NCBI RefSeq assembly: GCF_020696975.1 | Contig: NZ_JAJGBK010000003.1 | Coordinates: forward strand, 112,869-176,868 | Source: Methanoculleus sp. | Lineage (GTDB): Archaea > Halobacteriota > Methanomicrobia > Methanomicrobiales > Methanoculleaceae | Reading direction: 5' to 3' | DNA length: 64,000 bases | Shown here: positions 1 to 8,165 of the stretch, piece after piece | Position numbering within the stretch: position 1 is the first letter of the stretch | Layout: each line of letters starts with the position of its first letter | Position numbers and translations under genes: made by a program | Notes under the pieces: model-generated | Database searches by the model: none | Seen by the model: only the letters and a program-made list of their open reading frames with translations | Told to the model about the DNA's origin: nothing

Positions 1-105
1 TGGGTTTGTAGTCGGAACGCCGGGGGCGAGCGGATAACGGGGCCGGAGCGGGAGCAGGCTCCGGGGGAGAACAGGGCTATCGCCTTCTTCAGAGCCCCCC
101 GGCCC

Positions 106-546
106 CTACCGGCGAACACGGTATCCGGCTGCCGTGAGGATATTGATGACGGCATCATCCCATTCCCTGCCGGAGAGCCCTTTTAACGTCGGCTGCACCC
201 CCTCCCAGAGCCGGCCGAGTTCGTCGTCGTCCGGGAGGAACGTTGTCTGGTACATCACGCGTCCGGCCCTTTTGCCCTGGGCATCGAGGATGACCAGGCG
301 CCAGCAGCAGTAGTCGCGGCAGAGGTCGGGGCGTGTCAGGTGGACGGTGCACCATCCCTTTTCCGTCTTCCCATCGAATCTCAGAAAGGGGCATGCCTCC
401 GGCAGCTCCTTGATGCTGCTCCTGTCCTCGAAGAACACGATCTTGTCCGGGTCGACCTGCACTTCCTTCGTCTCCCCGGTATAGGCGTTGTGCACGACGA
501 AGGTGTGGTTGCCGCGCTCTTCGATCGTCGCGTAGACGTTTCGCAT
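106..546 (-). CDS. YkgJ/UPF0153-like cysteine-cluster protein, 5' end unclear
   Basis: The 146-aa product has a cysteine-rich centre (CPFL, then GWCTVH, then LCRDYCCW), like the metal-binding YkgJ/UPF0153 family. The family's other hallmark, an N-terminal CxxCGxCC cluster, is encoded just upstream of the first ATG: the same frame stays open to position 633 and reads KCCQCGSCCSH directly before that methionine. No ATG, GTG or TTG occurs in this extension. An ATG at 635-637 lies in another frame that stops after about 19 codons. Either a one-base indel separates start from body, or an unusual start is used. Metal binding is known for the family; the substrate or partner is unknown. Confidence 0.6.
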   Translation of the reverse strand: MRNVYATIEERGNHTFVVHNAYTGETKEVQVDPDKIVFFEDRSSIKELPEACPFLRFDGKTEKGWCTVHLTRPDLCRDYCCWRLVILDAQGKRAGRVMYQTTFLPDDDELGRLWEGVQPTLKGLSGREWDDAVINILTAAGYRVRR

Positions 547-692
547 GTGGCTGCAGCAGCTGCCGCACTGGCAGCACTTACACGCCGTGGCGACCGCCTC
601 CCCGAATGCCGGGCGGTTGGTGTACTGGTATGCTCATTACCCGGTAGTACTCATCGCAACGATGAAATACCTGCCGGGAACTCCCATCCCGG

Positions 693-3053
693 TCACTCCG
701 CGACCTTTTTCAGCGTGAACCGGAACGCAGCGCCCTTCTCGGGGTGGCCGGCCACCCGGTCCTCGGCCCAGACCCTGCCGCCGTAGCGCTCGACGAGGAT
801 CTGCACGAGGTAGAGGCCGAGCCCCTCGCCGACGCCCCGCTTCTTCTTCTCGTACCGGCGGAATATCTCGTTCTTCTCAGTGTCCGGCACACCCGGGCCC
901 GTATCCTCGACCGTCACCAGCACCTCGCCGTTCTGTTTCTCGACCCTGACGGTGATCTCGACATCGGGACCACCGAACTTGACGGCATTGCCGATGAGGT
1001 TGTTGAAGATCACCGGGAGGAGGTCGTCCGCCCGGACCCGGTAGTGAGCCCCGGTATAGTGGATGGCCCTGCCCGGGAAGTTCTCGATCACCCTGCTGAC
1101 TGCCATATCGAGATCCATCGGTTTGAGTTCGCGAGATGCCTGATGGATCCGGCGGATGGTGGAGACGGTGCCCAGGATCTCGATACTCTTCTGGATGCTT
1201 CGCTGGAGGTTTTCTGCGTATCTGCCGGCCTCGCCATCCAGCATATCGACGAGCAGTTCGGCGTAGAGGTTCGAGACGTTCTCGGTGTTCCTGATGTCGT
1301 GCGTGAGGATGTCAAGGTAAAGGTTAGCCTCCCGGTTGGATACCTCCAGTTCGTTCTGGAGCCGGAGAAGGTCTTCAGTCCGGCGCTGGAGGCCCTCCTC
1401 TGCACGTTTGCGCTCGGTGATATCCTGCGCGAACTCGATGAGACCGGTAAGTTCTCCTGATTCGTCGGTGACGGGATACCCCCGGAGGAAGAAGACCCTC
1501 CCGTCGGGTGTGGTGATCTCGGCCTCCCGGGGCTGCCTGGTCTCCCGGGCAAGGACAACCGGGCATATGTCGCAGACACCTGTACGGTTGTGCCATATCT
1601 CGTAGCATTGATGCCCGACCAGGTCCGCCGGTTCCCTGCCGATGAATGCGGCGGCGGCGCGGTTGACCCAGAGCACCTTGAGGTCCGTGCCGTAGTAGGC
1701 GAACATCTCAACAGTCGAGTCGAGAATAAGGGCTTTCTCCCGTTCTGCCCGCCGCAGGGCATCCTCGGTCCGCTTTCGCTCCGTGATGTCCCAGGCGTTT
1801 ACGACAAAGCCCCTGATATGGGGGTCGCCTATGAGGTTGGTCACGATCGCCTCGATCATGTGCATTCCGCGCGGACCCCTGAAGCGGACCTCGAACTGCA
1901 TGCTCTCTCCCGGCCTCCGCGCCAGTGCCGATACCATCTCTTTGACCTGCGGCAGATCTTCAGGCTGGATCATATCGTACGCATGCCGCCCGACCAGTCT
2001 CTCGGACGGAAAACCGTCTATCTGCTCGATAGACGGGCTCGCAAACCGGATCGTTAATTCCTCGTCGATGATGAGGATGAACTCGGAACCTTTCTCGATG
2101 AGGGTCCGGAACGTCTTCTCGCTCTCCCGCAGTTCGGTCTCCGCCCGGTGCCGCTGGAGGGCAATCGAGGCAAGGTTCCGGAAGACCTCGACGGCCCGGA
2201 AGTTGACCTCCCCGCCCTCAAGCCGGGTGAGGATCACGGCCGTCCCGAAGACCTCGCCTTTCCAGGCGAACGGGATGCAGTACATCGGTCCGAATCCGGC
2301 AATGGCCTCGAACTTACGGCAGACCTCATGGGAGATCTGGCCGAGGGCGATCTCCTGCAGCCCCCCCTTCACCTCCTCGATCTCGCCGCTGAGCATGATC
2401 TCCCGGATGTGCGGGGGGAGTCCGACCGAGATCCCGGTGAGCCCCTCCCCGAAGACCTCGATGATATCCGGCAGGAACGGCTCGATGCCGAAGAACGCCC
2501 GCGGGCTCAGGGTGCCTGCCTGGATGTCGGCGGCGCTCACGATGACGACGGAACCGGGCGCGAGTTCATGGAGGTAGGCGCCGATTGCAGAGAAGACGTC
2601 GGCTTCGGGCGGCATTGCGGCGAGTTGTGTCGCCGCCCGGGCGAGGAAGGCCAGATCGGCTGATCTCCGCCGCACCTCTCCTTCGGCGGCTTCCCGGCGG
2701 GTGACGTCGCGGAAGCGGACGATCCAGTCGCCGGTCTCCTCAACCCGCCGGGAGGAGACGGCGTACCACCGTTCCCCGGCCCGGACCGTGACTTCGCCGG
2801 ACCCGGTGTGGGTGCAAAGCAGCGCGAGGACCCGCTCCCTCTGGTCGGCGTCCGGGAGGATCCGGTCGGCGACGATGCGGACCGCATCCGCACCGCGGGC
2901 GTCGCCGGCTGAGATCCCGGCGAGGCGCTCCATGGACGGGGTGATGGCCCGGACGTTCATGCCGGAATCGGCGAGGATGACGGCATCCCCCATGGCTTCC
3001 AGTATCTGCAGTATCTCGGGTCGTACCTCCATATCCGGCTCAGTGGTCTGCAT
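693..3053 (-). CDS. PAS/GAF multidomain sensor histidine kinase
   Basis: This is a soluble signalling kinase of about 786 aa with no convincing membrane segment. In order it shows an N-terminal PAS domain, a GAF-like domain (roughly residues 130-300), two further PAS domains (each ending in a typical DITER motif; the second carries a CDICPV cysteine motif), a phospho-acceptor helix with HDIRN, and an ATPase domain with N-box NNLIGNAVKFGG and G-box GEGLGLYLV. A longer reading from a GTG at 3128 is possible, but a TATA-like TTATATAC at about 3135-3142 would place transcription start inside it, so I chose the ATG at 3053. No response regulator is adjacent, so it is an orphan kinase. The ligand is unknown. 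Confidence 0.85.
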   Translation of the reverse strand: MQTTEPDMEVRPEILQILEAMGDAVILADSGMNVRAITPSMERLAGISAGDARGADAVRIVADRILPDADQRERVLALLCTHTGSGEVTVRAGERWYAVSSRRVEETGDWIVRFRDVTRREAAEGEVRRRSADLAFLARAATQLAAMPPEADVFSAIGAYLHELAPGSVVIVSAADIQAGTLSPRAFFGIEPFLPDIIEVFGEGLTGISVGLPPHIREIMLSGEIEEVKGGLQEIALGQISHEVCRKFEAIAGFGPMYCIPFAWKGEVFGTAVILTRLEGGEVNFRAVEVFRNLASIALQRHRAETELRESEKTFRTLIEKGSEFILIIDEELTIRFASPSIEQIDGFPSERLVGRHAYDMIQPEDLPQVKEMVSALARRPGESMQFEVRFRGPRGMHMIEAIVTNLIGDPHIRGFVVNAWDITERKRTEDALRRAEREKALILDSTVEMFAYYGTDLKVLWVNRAAAAFIGREPADLVGHQCYEIWHNRTGVCDICPVVLARETRQPREAEITTPDGRVFFLRGYPVTDESGELTGLIEFAQDITERKRAEEGLQRRTEDLLRLQNELEVSNREANLYLDILTHDIRNTENVSNLYAELLVDMLDGEAGRYAENLQRSIQKSIEILGTVSTIRRIHQASRELKPMDLDMAVSRVIENFPGRAIHYTGAHYRVRADDLLPVIFNNLIGNAVKFGGPDVEITVRVEKQNGEVLVTVEDTGPGVPDTEKNEIFRRYEKKKRGVGEGLGLYLVQILVERYGGRVWAEDRVAGHPEKGAAFRFTLKKVAE

Positions 3054-3396
3054 GCGGCCCGGCCCCGTCCGGCAGGATCGCCATAGGAAGATCCTCGTTG
3101 CAGGGCTCTTCACGGGGAGAACGTCCACGGGAAGTATATAATGATCTGTCCTGTCATCCTCAGGATGAGCACCCCGCGGCCGGCCCCTCCGGCGCCACCG
3201 TGCATGAGGACGGCGGGTGGCAGGGCTACGGCCCGTGGCATCGGTTCACAATGGGAGATCTCCCCTCACCGGGGAGATGGCCCCGATGCGACCCCGGCGA
3301 TGAGAGCAGTGAGAGCGCACCCGCAGCAGAGTGGCGGGAACTGCCGCCAATAGGAAGATGTCAGGATATTTTGAAAATGCAGCCCGTTTGGGGATA

Positions 3397-3452
3397 TTTA
3401 TATGAGGGAATACGATGAATAGAACCAGTCAAAGAAATAGCAGGGTACCTGT
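3397..3452 (+). promoter_or_regulatory. TATA box and conserved leader of the first 45-aa protein
   Basis: TTTATAT at 3397-3403 is followed, just before the ATG, by a leader of about 34 nt (3419-3452). That leader matches 28 of 34 positions upstream of the paralogous gene at 7582. It contains ATAGAACCAG and ends in GGTACCTGT, with a possible ribosome binding site GGGT. The rest of the interval 3054-3396 holds only the divergent kinase promoter, and I see no gene in it. Confidence 0.55.
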
Positions 3453-3590
3453 ATGCCAACAAGCAAGAAACAGATGGAGAAGTTAAACAGAGCGAAGAAG
3501 GCCAAGGCAGAAGAACTCGCGCAGCAGGCGGCTGCGGGTAGTCAGGCTGCCAAGAAGAAACTCAAGAAACTCGAGAAGAAGATTAAGTGA
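3453..3590 (+). CDS. 45-aa lysine-rich small protein, copy 1
   Basis: The protein starts MPTSKKQMEKLNRAKKAKAE and ends in KKKLKKLEKKIK. It is highly basic and probably alpha-helical or coiled-coil. A second copy at 7582-7719 is identical at 40 of 45 residues, while many codons differ silently; that is good evidence that both are translated and under selection. The conserved leader and TATA box support expression. A T-rich run follows the stop. I do not recognise the family. Binding to nucleic acid is a guess from charge alone. Confidence 0.75.
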   Translation: MPTSKKQMEKLNRAKKAKAEELAQQAAAGSQAAKKKLKKLEKKIK

Positions 3591-3610
3591 GTTGCCCGGG
3601 GCTTTCAGCT

Positions 3611-3628
3611 GTTTTTATTTTCTTTTTC
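3611..3628 (+). terminator. T-rich archaeal terminator
   Basis: An uninterrupted pyrimidine stretch rich in T lies about 20 bases after the stop of the 45-aa gene. It fits archaeal T-tract termination. Confidence 0.5.
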
Positions 3629-3646
3629 GACCGCCGCTCTGAACTC

Positions 3647-3785
3647 TTATAACTGGTCCTCAATCGATCCGTTGGCGTCGCGAAGGGTCACGATCCTGCC
3701 GCAGCCGCCACAGACGATCGGTTTGTTCGCTTTCAGGTGCTCGACCGTAACCTGAAAGCGGAAAATTGCAGTCCTGGCAGCGCAT
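3647..3785 (-). pseudogene. Small zinc-ribbon protein broken by a one-base frameshift
   Basis: From ATG 3785 the frame reads MRCQDCNF. In the next frame the sequence continues RFQVTVEHLKANKPIVCGG and on through CGRIVTLRDANG to a stop at 3647. Joined, the two parts give a 45-aa protein with two CxxC knuckles, a classic zinc ribbon. The shift needs one extra base in the run near AATTTTCCGC. The interval is 139 bases, one more than 46 codons, as expected for a single insertion. It could be a true pseudogene or a sequencing error. An open reading frame of 105 codons covers the area but loses the second CxxC. Confidence 0.6.
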
Positions 3786-4101
3786 TGTGAGTCTGGGACG
3801 CCTTTTATCAAGCATACCCAGATTTAAGGGCTGCGAGGGGATAGTTTTCGATAGGCGGCTTCTTACCAGTCTAATCGTGTCAAACCGGATTACGATGCAC
3901 TCTTTCCACCTCTGCCACGGGGATCTTTGTGGATTCTGCGGGTAGTTGTCACCCATAAAGCCAACGGGATCGCACATACCTCGCTCTCATACTTGTTCAT
4001 CCGTTTTTACGTGTAAATGCGAAGAATCATCGATCACGGCAATCAACGATTGTATTCAGGAGTACTTACTTCATATCGCATTACGGACGACTGAATAAGG
4101 C

Positions 4102-5328
4102 ATGGTTACACCGTTCAAACCAACGAGATGGACGCTGCTTTTCCTCCTGCTTGCAGCCATGATGGTTCTCATGGGAGGAGCTGCAGTTGCGCCGGCTCTC
4201 CCCTTGATCAGCGAAGCATTTCCCGATGCACCAGAAGCCATGATCTCCATGATCATTACGCTTCCCGCGCTTGCGATAGCCCTCACCGGCTTTTTCATCG
4301 GAGAACTCTCGGACAGGATCGGCAAAATACCGGTCCTTGCCGCCTCTGTTGCTCTCTTCTCCATCGCGGGGTGTTCCGGATATTTCCTCACCACCTTACC
4401 CGCAATACTGGTCGGGAGGTTCATCCTCGGGATCGGCATTGCCGGGATCATCTGCACGACGTCCGCCCTGATTGTCTGCTATTACGATGGGATCTCCCGC
4501 GCCAGGGTGCTCGGGTACCAGGCGGCCGCAATGGGCATGGGAGTGGTGGTCCTCGAGATCAGCGGCGGGTATCTCGCAGGGATATCCTGGCGTGCGGCGT
4601 TTCTCATCTACCTGGTCGGTGTCGTCATTCTCGCGGGTGTTCTCCTGACGATGAGGGAACCCGCTCGCGTGAACGTCGAGAAGACGGCGGGAGCACCCGA
4701 AGAGACCTTCCCGGCCTCCCTCCTCCTCCCGGGATATGCAACCGTGTTCCTCGGGAATATGCTGTTCTTCCTGGTGCCCACGAAGTTCCCTTACCTGATT
4801 GCGAATCTGGATGTAGCACGAATCCTGGGCGAAAACTTCGCGCTTACCGCCGGGATATTCCTGGGAGCCATGGGCTGCGCCTCTTCGCTTGTGGGACTCG
4901 TTTACGGGAGAGTCGCCTGGAGGTTCCACCGGTATACCCTGCTCACCCTTGTCTTTGTCTTCTTCGGGACCGGTCTGTGCGGCCTCGGGTTTGCCACGTC
5001 GCTTCTCGCCGTCGGGGTCTCCGTGATCCTCGTCGGTCTGGCCCAGGGCATCCTGATGCCGACGATCCTGAGCTGGATCGCCGCGATCACGCCGAAACCG
5101 TTCATCGGCAGGGCAAGCGGCGGGTTCTCGGTGGCCATGAACCTCGGCCTGTTCGTCTCCACGCTTGCCATCGTGCCGGTCATCGCCGTTGTCGCGACCT
5201 ACGGCAACCTCTTTCTGGCGTTCGGGTCTGCGGCGTTTGCGCTTGCCCTGCCGTATGCTCTCGCGATGGTGAAAAGGCAGTTTGCCCCGCGGGAGGTTGC
5301 CGTTGACCTGAGGCCCGGGGCGGAGTGA
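4102..5328 (+). CDS. MFS-family transporter
   Basis: The 408-aa protein has about twelve hydrophobic segments and the loop signature FIGELSDRIGKIP between helices 2 and 3, typical of major facilitator drug or solute exporters. It probably acts as a proton-coupled exporter in the cytoplasmic membrane; the substrate cannot be read from the sequence. Start ATG 4102 precedes a short basic stretch and helix 1. It stands alone, with a T-run right after the stop. Its last eleven codons and the 3' flank are repeated in diverged form at 12496-12680, where no complete transporter is present. Confidence 0.88.
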   Translation: MVTPFKPTRWTLLFLLLAAMMVLMGGAAVAPALPLISEAFPDAPEAMISMIITLPALAIALTGFFIGELSDRIGKIPVLAASVALFSIAGCSGYFLTTLPAILVGRFILGIGIAGIICTTSALIVCYYDGISRARVLGYQAAAMGMGVVVLEISGGYLAGISWRAAFLIYLVGVVILAGVLLTMREPARVNVEKTAGAPEETFPASLLLPGYATVFLGNMLFFLVPTKFPYLIANLDVARILGENFALTAGIFLGAMGCASSLVGLVYGRVAWRFHRYTLLTLVFVFFGTGLCGLGFATSLLAVGVSVILVGLAQGILMPTILSWIAAITPKPFIGRASGGFSVAMNLGLFVSTLAIVPVIAVVATYGNLFLAFGSAAFALALPYALAMVKRQFAPREVAVDLRPGAE

Positions 5329-5479
5329 AATCTTTTTTTGCGGTTCCGTAGTTCAGGTTGTGCTGCGAACGGGGTTTGGTTGACCTGGAGAGTGTTGTTA
5401 TCACCCTCCGCCGGGCATCTCTCTTTGTGATTCTGGAGAGGGCGTCTTGAACCCCTCTCCTGCAAGATAACCGGAGACA
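5296..5479 (+). repeat. Segmental duplication, copy 1 (MFS 3' end plus HEPN-tail remnant)
   Basis: This stretch aligns nearly end to end with 12496-12680. It covers the transporter's final codons (VAVDLRPGAE), the T-run, a shared GAGTGTTGTTATCACCCTCC block and, on the minus strand, a remnant reading IVSGYLAGEGFKTPSP. That remnant matches the C-terminus of the HEPN gene at 12633. So here the transporter is whole and the HEPN gene is a stub; at 12.5 kb the reverse holds. Confidence 0.7.
5333..5339 (+). terminator. T-run after the MFS gene
   Basis: Seven consecutive T residues lie five bases after the transporter stop codon. Confidence 0.45.
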
Positions 5480-5655
5480 ATTGGGAGTCCATTTCCCCGG
5501 TATGCCGGGTGGCCGGGAACCCTGCTGTGCCGTTGGCAGACTCCGGGAAGGCAGGCCCTGGATGCGAGGAGAATGCCTCGCGGTCGGCCTCTACGAGACC
5601 ACTGCGGATGGGGTCGGCGGATGTGAGGTCACGGGCCCGGACAGCGCTCCTGACG

Positions 5656-5704
5656 TTGGCAGCAGTGGCAGCAGATTGCAGCAGAATGGCAGCAGTTGCT
5701 GCCA
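5656..5704. repeat. Element A, left array of 8-bp units
   Basis: TGGCAGCA units start at 5657, 5666, 5676 (degenerate, TTGCAGCA) and 5687, followed by the inverted TGCTGCCA at 5697. The last two form an 18-bp palindrome with the two-base centre GT. Spacings are 9, 10, 11 and 10 bases, close to one DNA turn. Confidence 0.85.
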
Positions 5705-5934
5705 ACAAGAGATCGCCCGGAACGAGGAGGATTCTGGGAAAACTGGCTGATATACTGGTAGAGATCTATGTATGTAATTATATGTACAGCAGAATAGGAG
5801 AACGGAGAGCACGGGCGATTGGCCTCCCACGGGGAACCGGGGTGCCTGTGTTTCCCGCACTGCTGCACATGAATTGGTGAAGTCTTTGTATCGGGACGGA
5901 GATGCCGATCTGAGCCTCAGAAATGCTTTGCTCA

Positions 5935-5976
5935 TTGGCAGCAGTTGCTGCCAACGTGCTGCCAGATGCTGCCAAC
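5935..5976. repeat. Element A, right array of 8-bp units (inverted)
   Basis: TGGCAGCA at 5936 pairs with TGCTGCCA at 5946 around GT, followed by further inverted units at 5957 and 5967 (spacings 10, 11, 10). It mirrors the left array. A looser GGCAGC follows at 5980-5985. The two inward palindromes of element A enclose about 231 bases. Confidence 0.85.
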
Positions 5977-6024
5977 GTTGGCAGCGGCCGACCGATAGTA
6001 AGGAGATGCGGTGGCCTCGTTTAC

Positions 6025-6059
6025 AGTATCTATCAGAATGTATCAAATTGATAGATACT
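6025..6059. promoter_or_regulatory. Inverted repeat TATCTATCA-N13-TGATAGATA, copy 1
   Basis: Arms of 11 bases (AGTATCTATCA and TGATAGATACT) surround a 13-base spacer. The same motif with the same spacer length and the same TTTACA prefix occurs at 13918-13948, upstream of the Fic gene. It lies between the two array elements, with no gene start nearby. It looks like an operator. Confidence 0.6.
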
Positions 6060-6122
6060 ATGATAGGTCTATCGGGCCTGGAACAATGATACCGCCATCT
6101 GGCCGGACGACGGCCCGACGAA

Positions 6123-6170
6123 TGACAGCAATGACAGCAGTTTTCAGCAGAATGACAGCAACTGCTGTCA
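6123..6170. repeat. Element B, left array of 8-bp units
   Basis: TGACAGCA units start at 6123, 6132, 6142 (degenerate, TTTCAGCA) and 6153, with inverted TGCTGTCA at 6163. The offsets are identical to those of the left array of element A, including which unit is degenerate, but the third base of each intact unit is A instead of G and the inverted arm is changed to match. Confidence 0.85.
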
Positions 6171-6400
6171 ATGAGACGGTGCCAGGAGCGGTGAGGATTC
6201 TGAAAATGCTGCTCTACATGGGGTATATACCTGTACAGGTACATATATGTACAGCAGAATAAGAGAACGGAGAGCATAGACGATGAGCGTGCCGGTGACG
6301 TCCGGGGTGCCTGTGTTTTCCGTGCTGCTGTCATTCAAACAGGGGAAACTCCGGATTGTGCCCTGAATTAAGAAATCGCATTTATTCATCACTTGTTGAA

Positions 6401-6449
6401 TGACAGCACCTGCTGTCAACGTGCTGTCACTTGCTGTCATCTGCTGTCA
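6401..6449. repeat. Element B, right array of 8-bp units (inverted)
   Basis: TGACAGCA at 6401 is followed by TGCTGTCA at 6411, 6422, 6432 and 6442 (spacings 10, 11, 10, 10). It mirrors the left array of B and copies the layout of the right array of A. The inner palindromes of element B enclose about 230 bases. Those bases share blocks with element A, for example ATATGTACAGCAGAATA followed by GAGAACGGAGAGCA. Confidence 0.85.
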
Positions 6450-6882
6450 TTCTCCACGCATGGTCAACCCCGGCGATTGCATAGTCCTCCCGGCGGCCGC
6501 CGGTCATGCAACGCTTCAACCACCCTGGCTCATGATCAACTGGTAGTCCTCTTTCGGGTTCTCTCGCATCGCCTGTCCCCTGATATGCCCGGACCACATC
6601 TTGTTCGTAATGGGTTGAACTTCACCAGGTGAGTGAAGACCTTGATGGGCCTGAGGCTGATCCGGGGCGGGAAGAGTTCGTTGCCGAGGTTCGCCGGTGC
6701 GGTGAAGATCCGGGATGCGTCTTCGTACATCGGTGAGGTGACCTCAGAGGCCCCGGCGATTGCAGGTGGGAGGACCTGTCTGTCAACCCCGCCAGATTAA
6801 TGGAAGATCATCAGTATACCCATACAGAAAGGAGTTCGATCCAATCACGGCAGAAGGAGAAGCAGGTGCAATCCATCAAATG

Positions 6883-7434
6883 GCCCGGCGGATGGCGGCC
6901 GCGGTGACAAAGGGAGATCTCGGGTTGCTCCTCGCCGAAGAGGTCGGTCGTTACTCGCTTATGGATCTTCAGATCATCGGGGGACGGCTGCACGCGGAGA
7001 TGATCCGGCTGCCCGACCCCTACCGGAAACAGATCCACCCCTACATCACCGAACAGTTGTTCGGCGCTCACCACCAGCTTCTTGCCATGCACCGGTCGGG
7101 CCGGTTCCTGTCCATGACCGAACCGATCACTGATCGTGCAACGTTCGTTGAGTTCTGCCGTATGATCCCCGACGGATGCTTCCGGTGGGATGAATCCACG
7201 GAACGGATCCCGTTTCGTTATACACCCCGGCATCGGGTCTTTTACTACCTCATGTCGGCCTTCACGATCTTCGTGCTCGACCGCCCGGGCCACCCGGTGG
7301 GGACGCCGTTCCCGGGAGGGTTCCGGGTCGAAGAACGCAACGGGTCGTATTATTGTCTCATCCGCGACCGCGAAAAGGAGGTCCCGTTCTCGATCTGCAA
7401 CTTCTGCCCTGCCCTGCAGACTGAGGAGGGGTGA
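6883..7434 (+). CDS. DUF2115 (UPF0305)-like methanogen protein
   Basis: The protein resembles the methanogen-restricted DUF2115 family. Its features are a helical N-terminal half (residues about 1-75, GDLGLLLAEEVGRYSLMDLQ), then an aromatic middle, and a C-terminal motif SICNFCPALQ with two cysteines at the end. No biochemical role is known for that family. The frame is open from a TTG at 6760, giving 224 aa. A TATA-like AGTATACC at about 6814 and the family-like N-terminus favour the ATG at 6883, giving 183 aa. It stands alone between the array elements and the second 45-aa gene. Confidence 0.6.
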   Translation, partial: ARRMAAAVTKGDLGLLLAEEVGRYSLMDLQIIGGRLHAEMIRLPDPYRKQIHPYITEQLFGAHHQLLAMHRSGRFLSMTEPITDRATFVEFCRMIPDGCFRWDESTERIPFRYTPRHRVFYYLMSAFTIFVLDRPGHPVGTPFPGGFRVEERNGSYYCLIRDREKEVPFSICNFCPALQTEEG

Positions 7435-7527
7435 TCACGGCGATGAAGTCCGCTCACCACCTGAAGGGATCTGAAAGGAAGGCGAAGCCGGCACCCTTTT
7501 CTTGATCGGTACAACGATACACGGGTA

Positions 7528-7581
7528 TTTATACAAACAAAGAAGATATAGAACCAGCCAGAGACGTGGCAAGGTACCTGT
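7528..7581 (+). promoter_or_regulatory. TATA box and conserved leader of the second 45-aa protein
   Basis: TTTATAC at 7528-7534 sits 54 bases before the ATG, against 56 in the first copy. The leader at 7548-7581 matches the other copy at 28 of 34 bases and contains AAGGTACCTGT right before the start. Confidence 0.55.
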
Positions 7582-7719
7582 ATGCCGACAAGCAAGAAAC
7601 AACTGGAGAAACTGAACAGAGTAAAGAAAGCCAAGGCGGAAGAACTCGCGCAACAGGCGGCCGGGGGGAGCGAGGCCGCGAAGAAGAAGCTCAAGAAACT
7701 CCAGAAGAAGATCAAGTGA
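7582..7719 (+). CDS. 45-aa lysine-rich small protein, copy 2
   Basis: The protein starts MPTSKKQLEKLNRVKKAKAE and is the paralogue of the gene at 3453. The five replacements are conservative or lie in the hinge AAGGSEAAKK. There are about 14 lysines in 45 residues and no cysteine or tryptophan. The shared promoter and leader suggest the two copies are expressed alike. A T-run follows 18 bases after the stop. Function unknown. Confidence 0.75.
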   Translation: MPTSKKQLEKLNRVKKAKAEELAQQAAGGSEAAKKKLKKLQKKIK

Positions 7720-7737
7720 GCCGCCGGAGTGCCCGGG

Positions 7738-7744
7738 TTTTTTT
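7738..7744 (+). terminator. T-run after the second 45-aa gene
   Basis: Seven T residues follow a GC-rich stretch CCCGGG just after the gene. Confidence 0.45.
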
Positions 7745-8165
7745 CTACGACAAATAAGCCTGTGCGCCGCAGGGATGGCGCCGGTCGTGTACGGGATATG
7801 GCGCAGGACGACCTTCTGCTGCAGAGCATCCGAGAGCCTGTCGCCGCCATCCGCATGAACACGTCGGGATGCGGCCGGATGGAGAGGAGCAGGCCGGCTA
7901 TCCGGTGACGGGCTTTAACCACGTTTTTTCCCGCCCCGGGGGGCCATGATACGCGCTGAGATCCTTTCGCTGAGCCGAGCGGAGTCTGCTTCTCTTCATC
8001 GCTCTCGCGCCCGACCGAAACATTTAGGATATATTAAATAGGGTCACGGCGATGACATGATATTTATCTTTCAGAAATATCCCGGATTCTACCGCACCAT
8101 GGAATCTGAAGGATACTAATTGGATAATCCCGGAACAGGCGGGTTTCCAGGAGTGTCGATTAATA
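7745..8165. other. Intergenic, no gene seen
   Basis: I see no convincing gene. AT-rich words near 8029-8070 (GGATATATTAAATAGG, then GATATTTATC) probably belong to the promoter of the membrane-protein gene at 8166. Confidence 0.5.

Larger units (their letters stand above)
5480..6882. other. Long non-coding region with palindrome-array elements and possible gene remnants
   Basis: I find no convincing gene here. It holds two tandem array elements (listed separately), an inverted repeat at 6025-6059, and at 6536-6730 (minus strand) a 64-codon frame whose first 40 residues (from MYEDASRIFTAPANLGNELF) look protein-like, possibly a gene fragment that I cannot name. A 247-codon minus-strand frame (5591-6334) spans both elements, but its composition is Cys/Ser/Arg-rich and follows the repeats, so I read it as chance. 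Confidence 0.5.

Noticed and set aside
5591..6334. 247-codon minus-strand frame across both array elements
   Set aside because: Its repeated Cys/Ser-rich peptides come from the DNA duplication; no start signal or protein-like composition.
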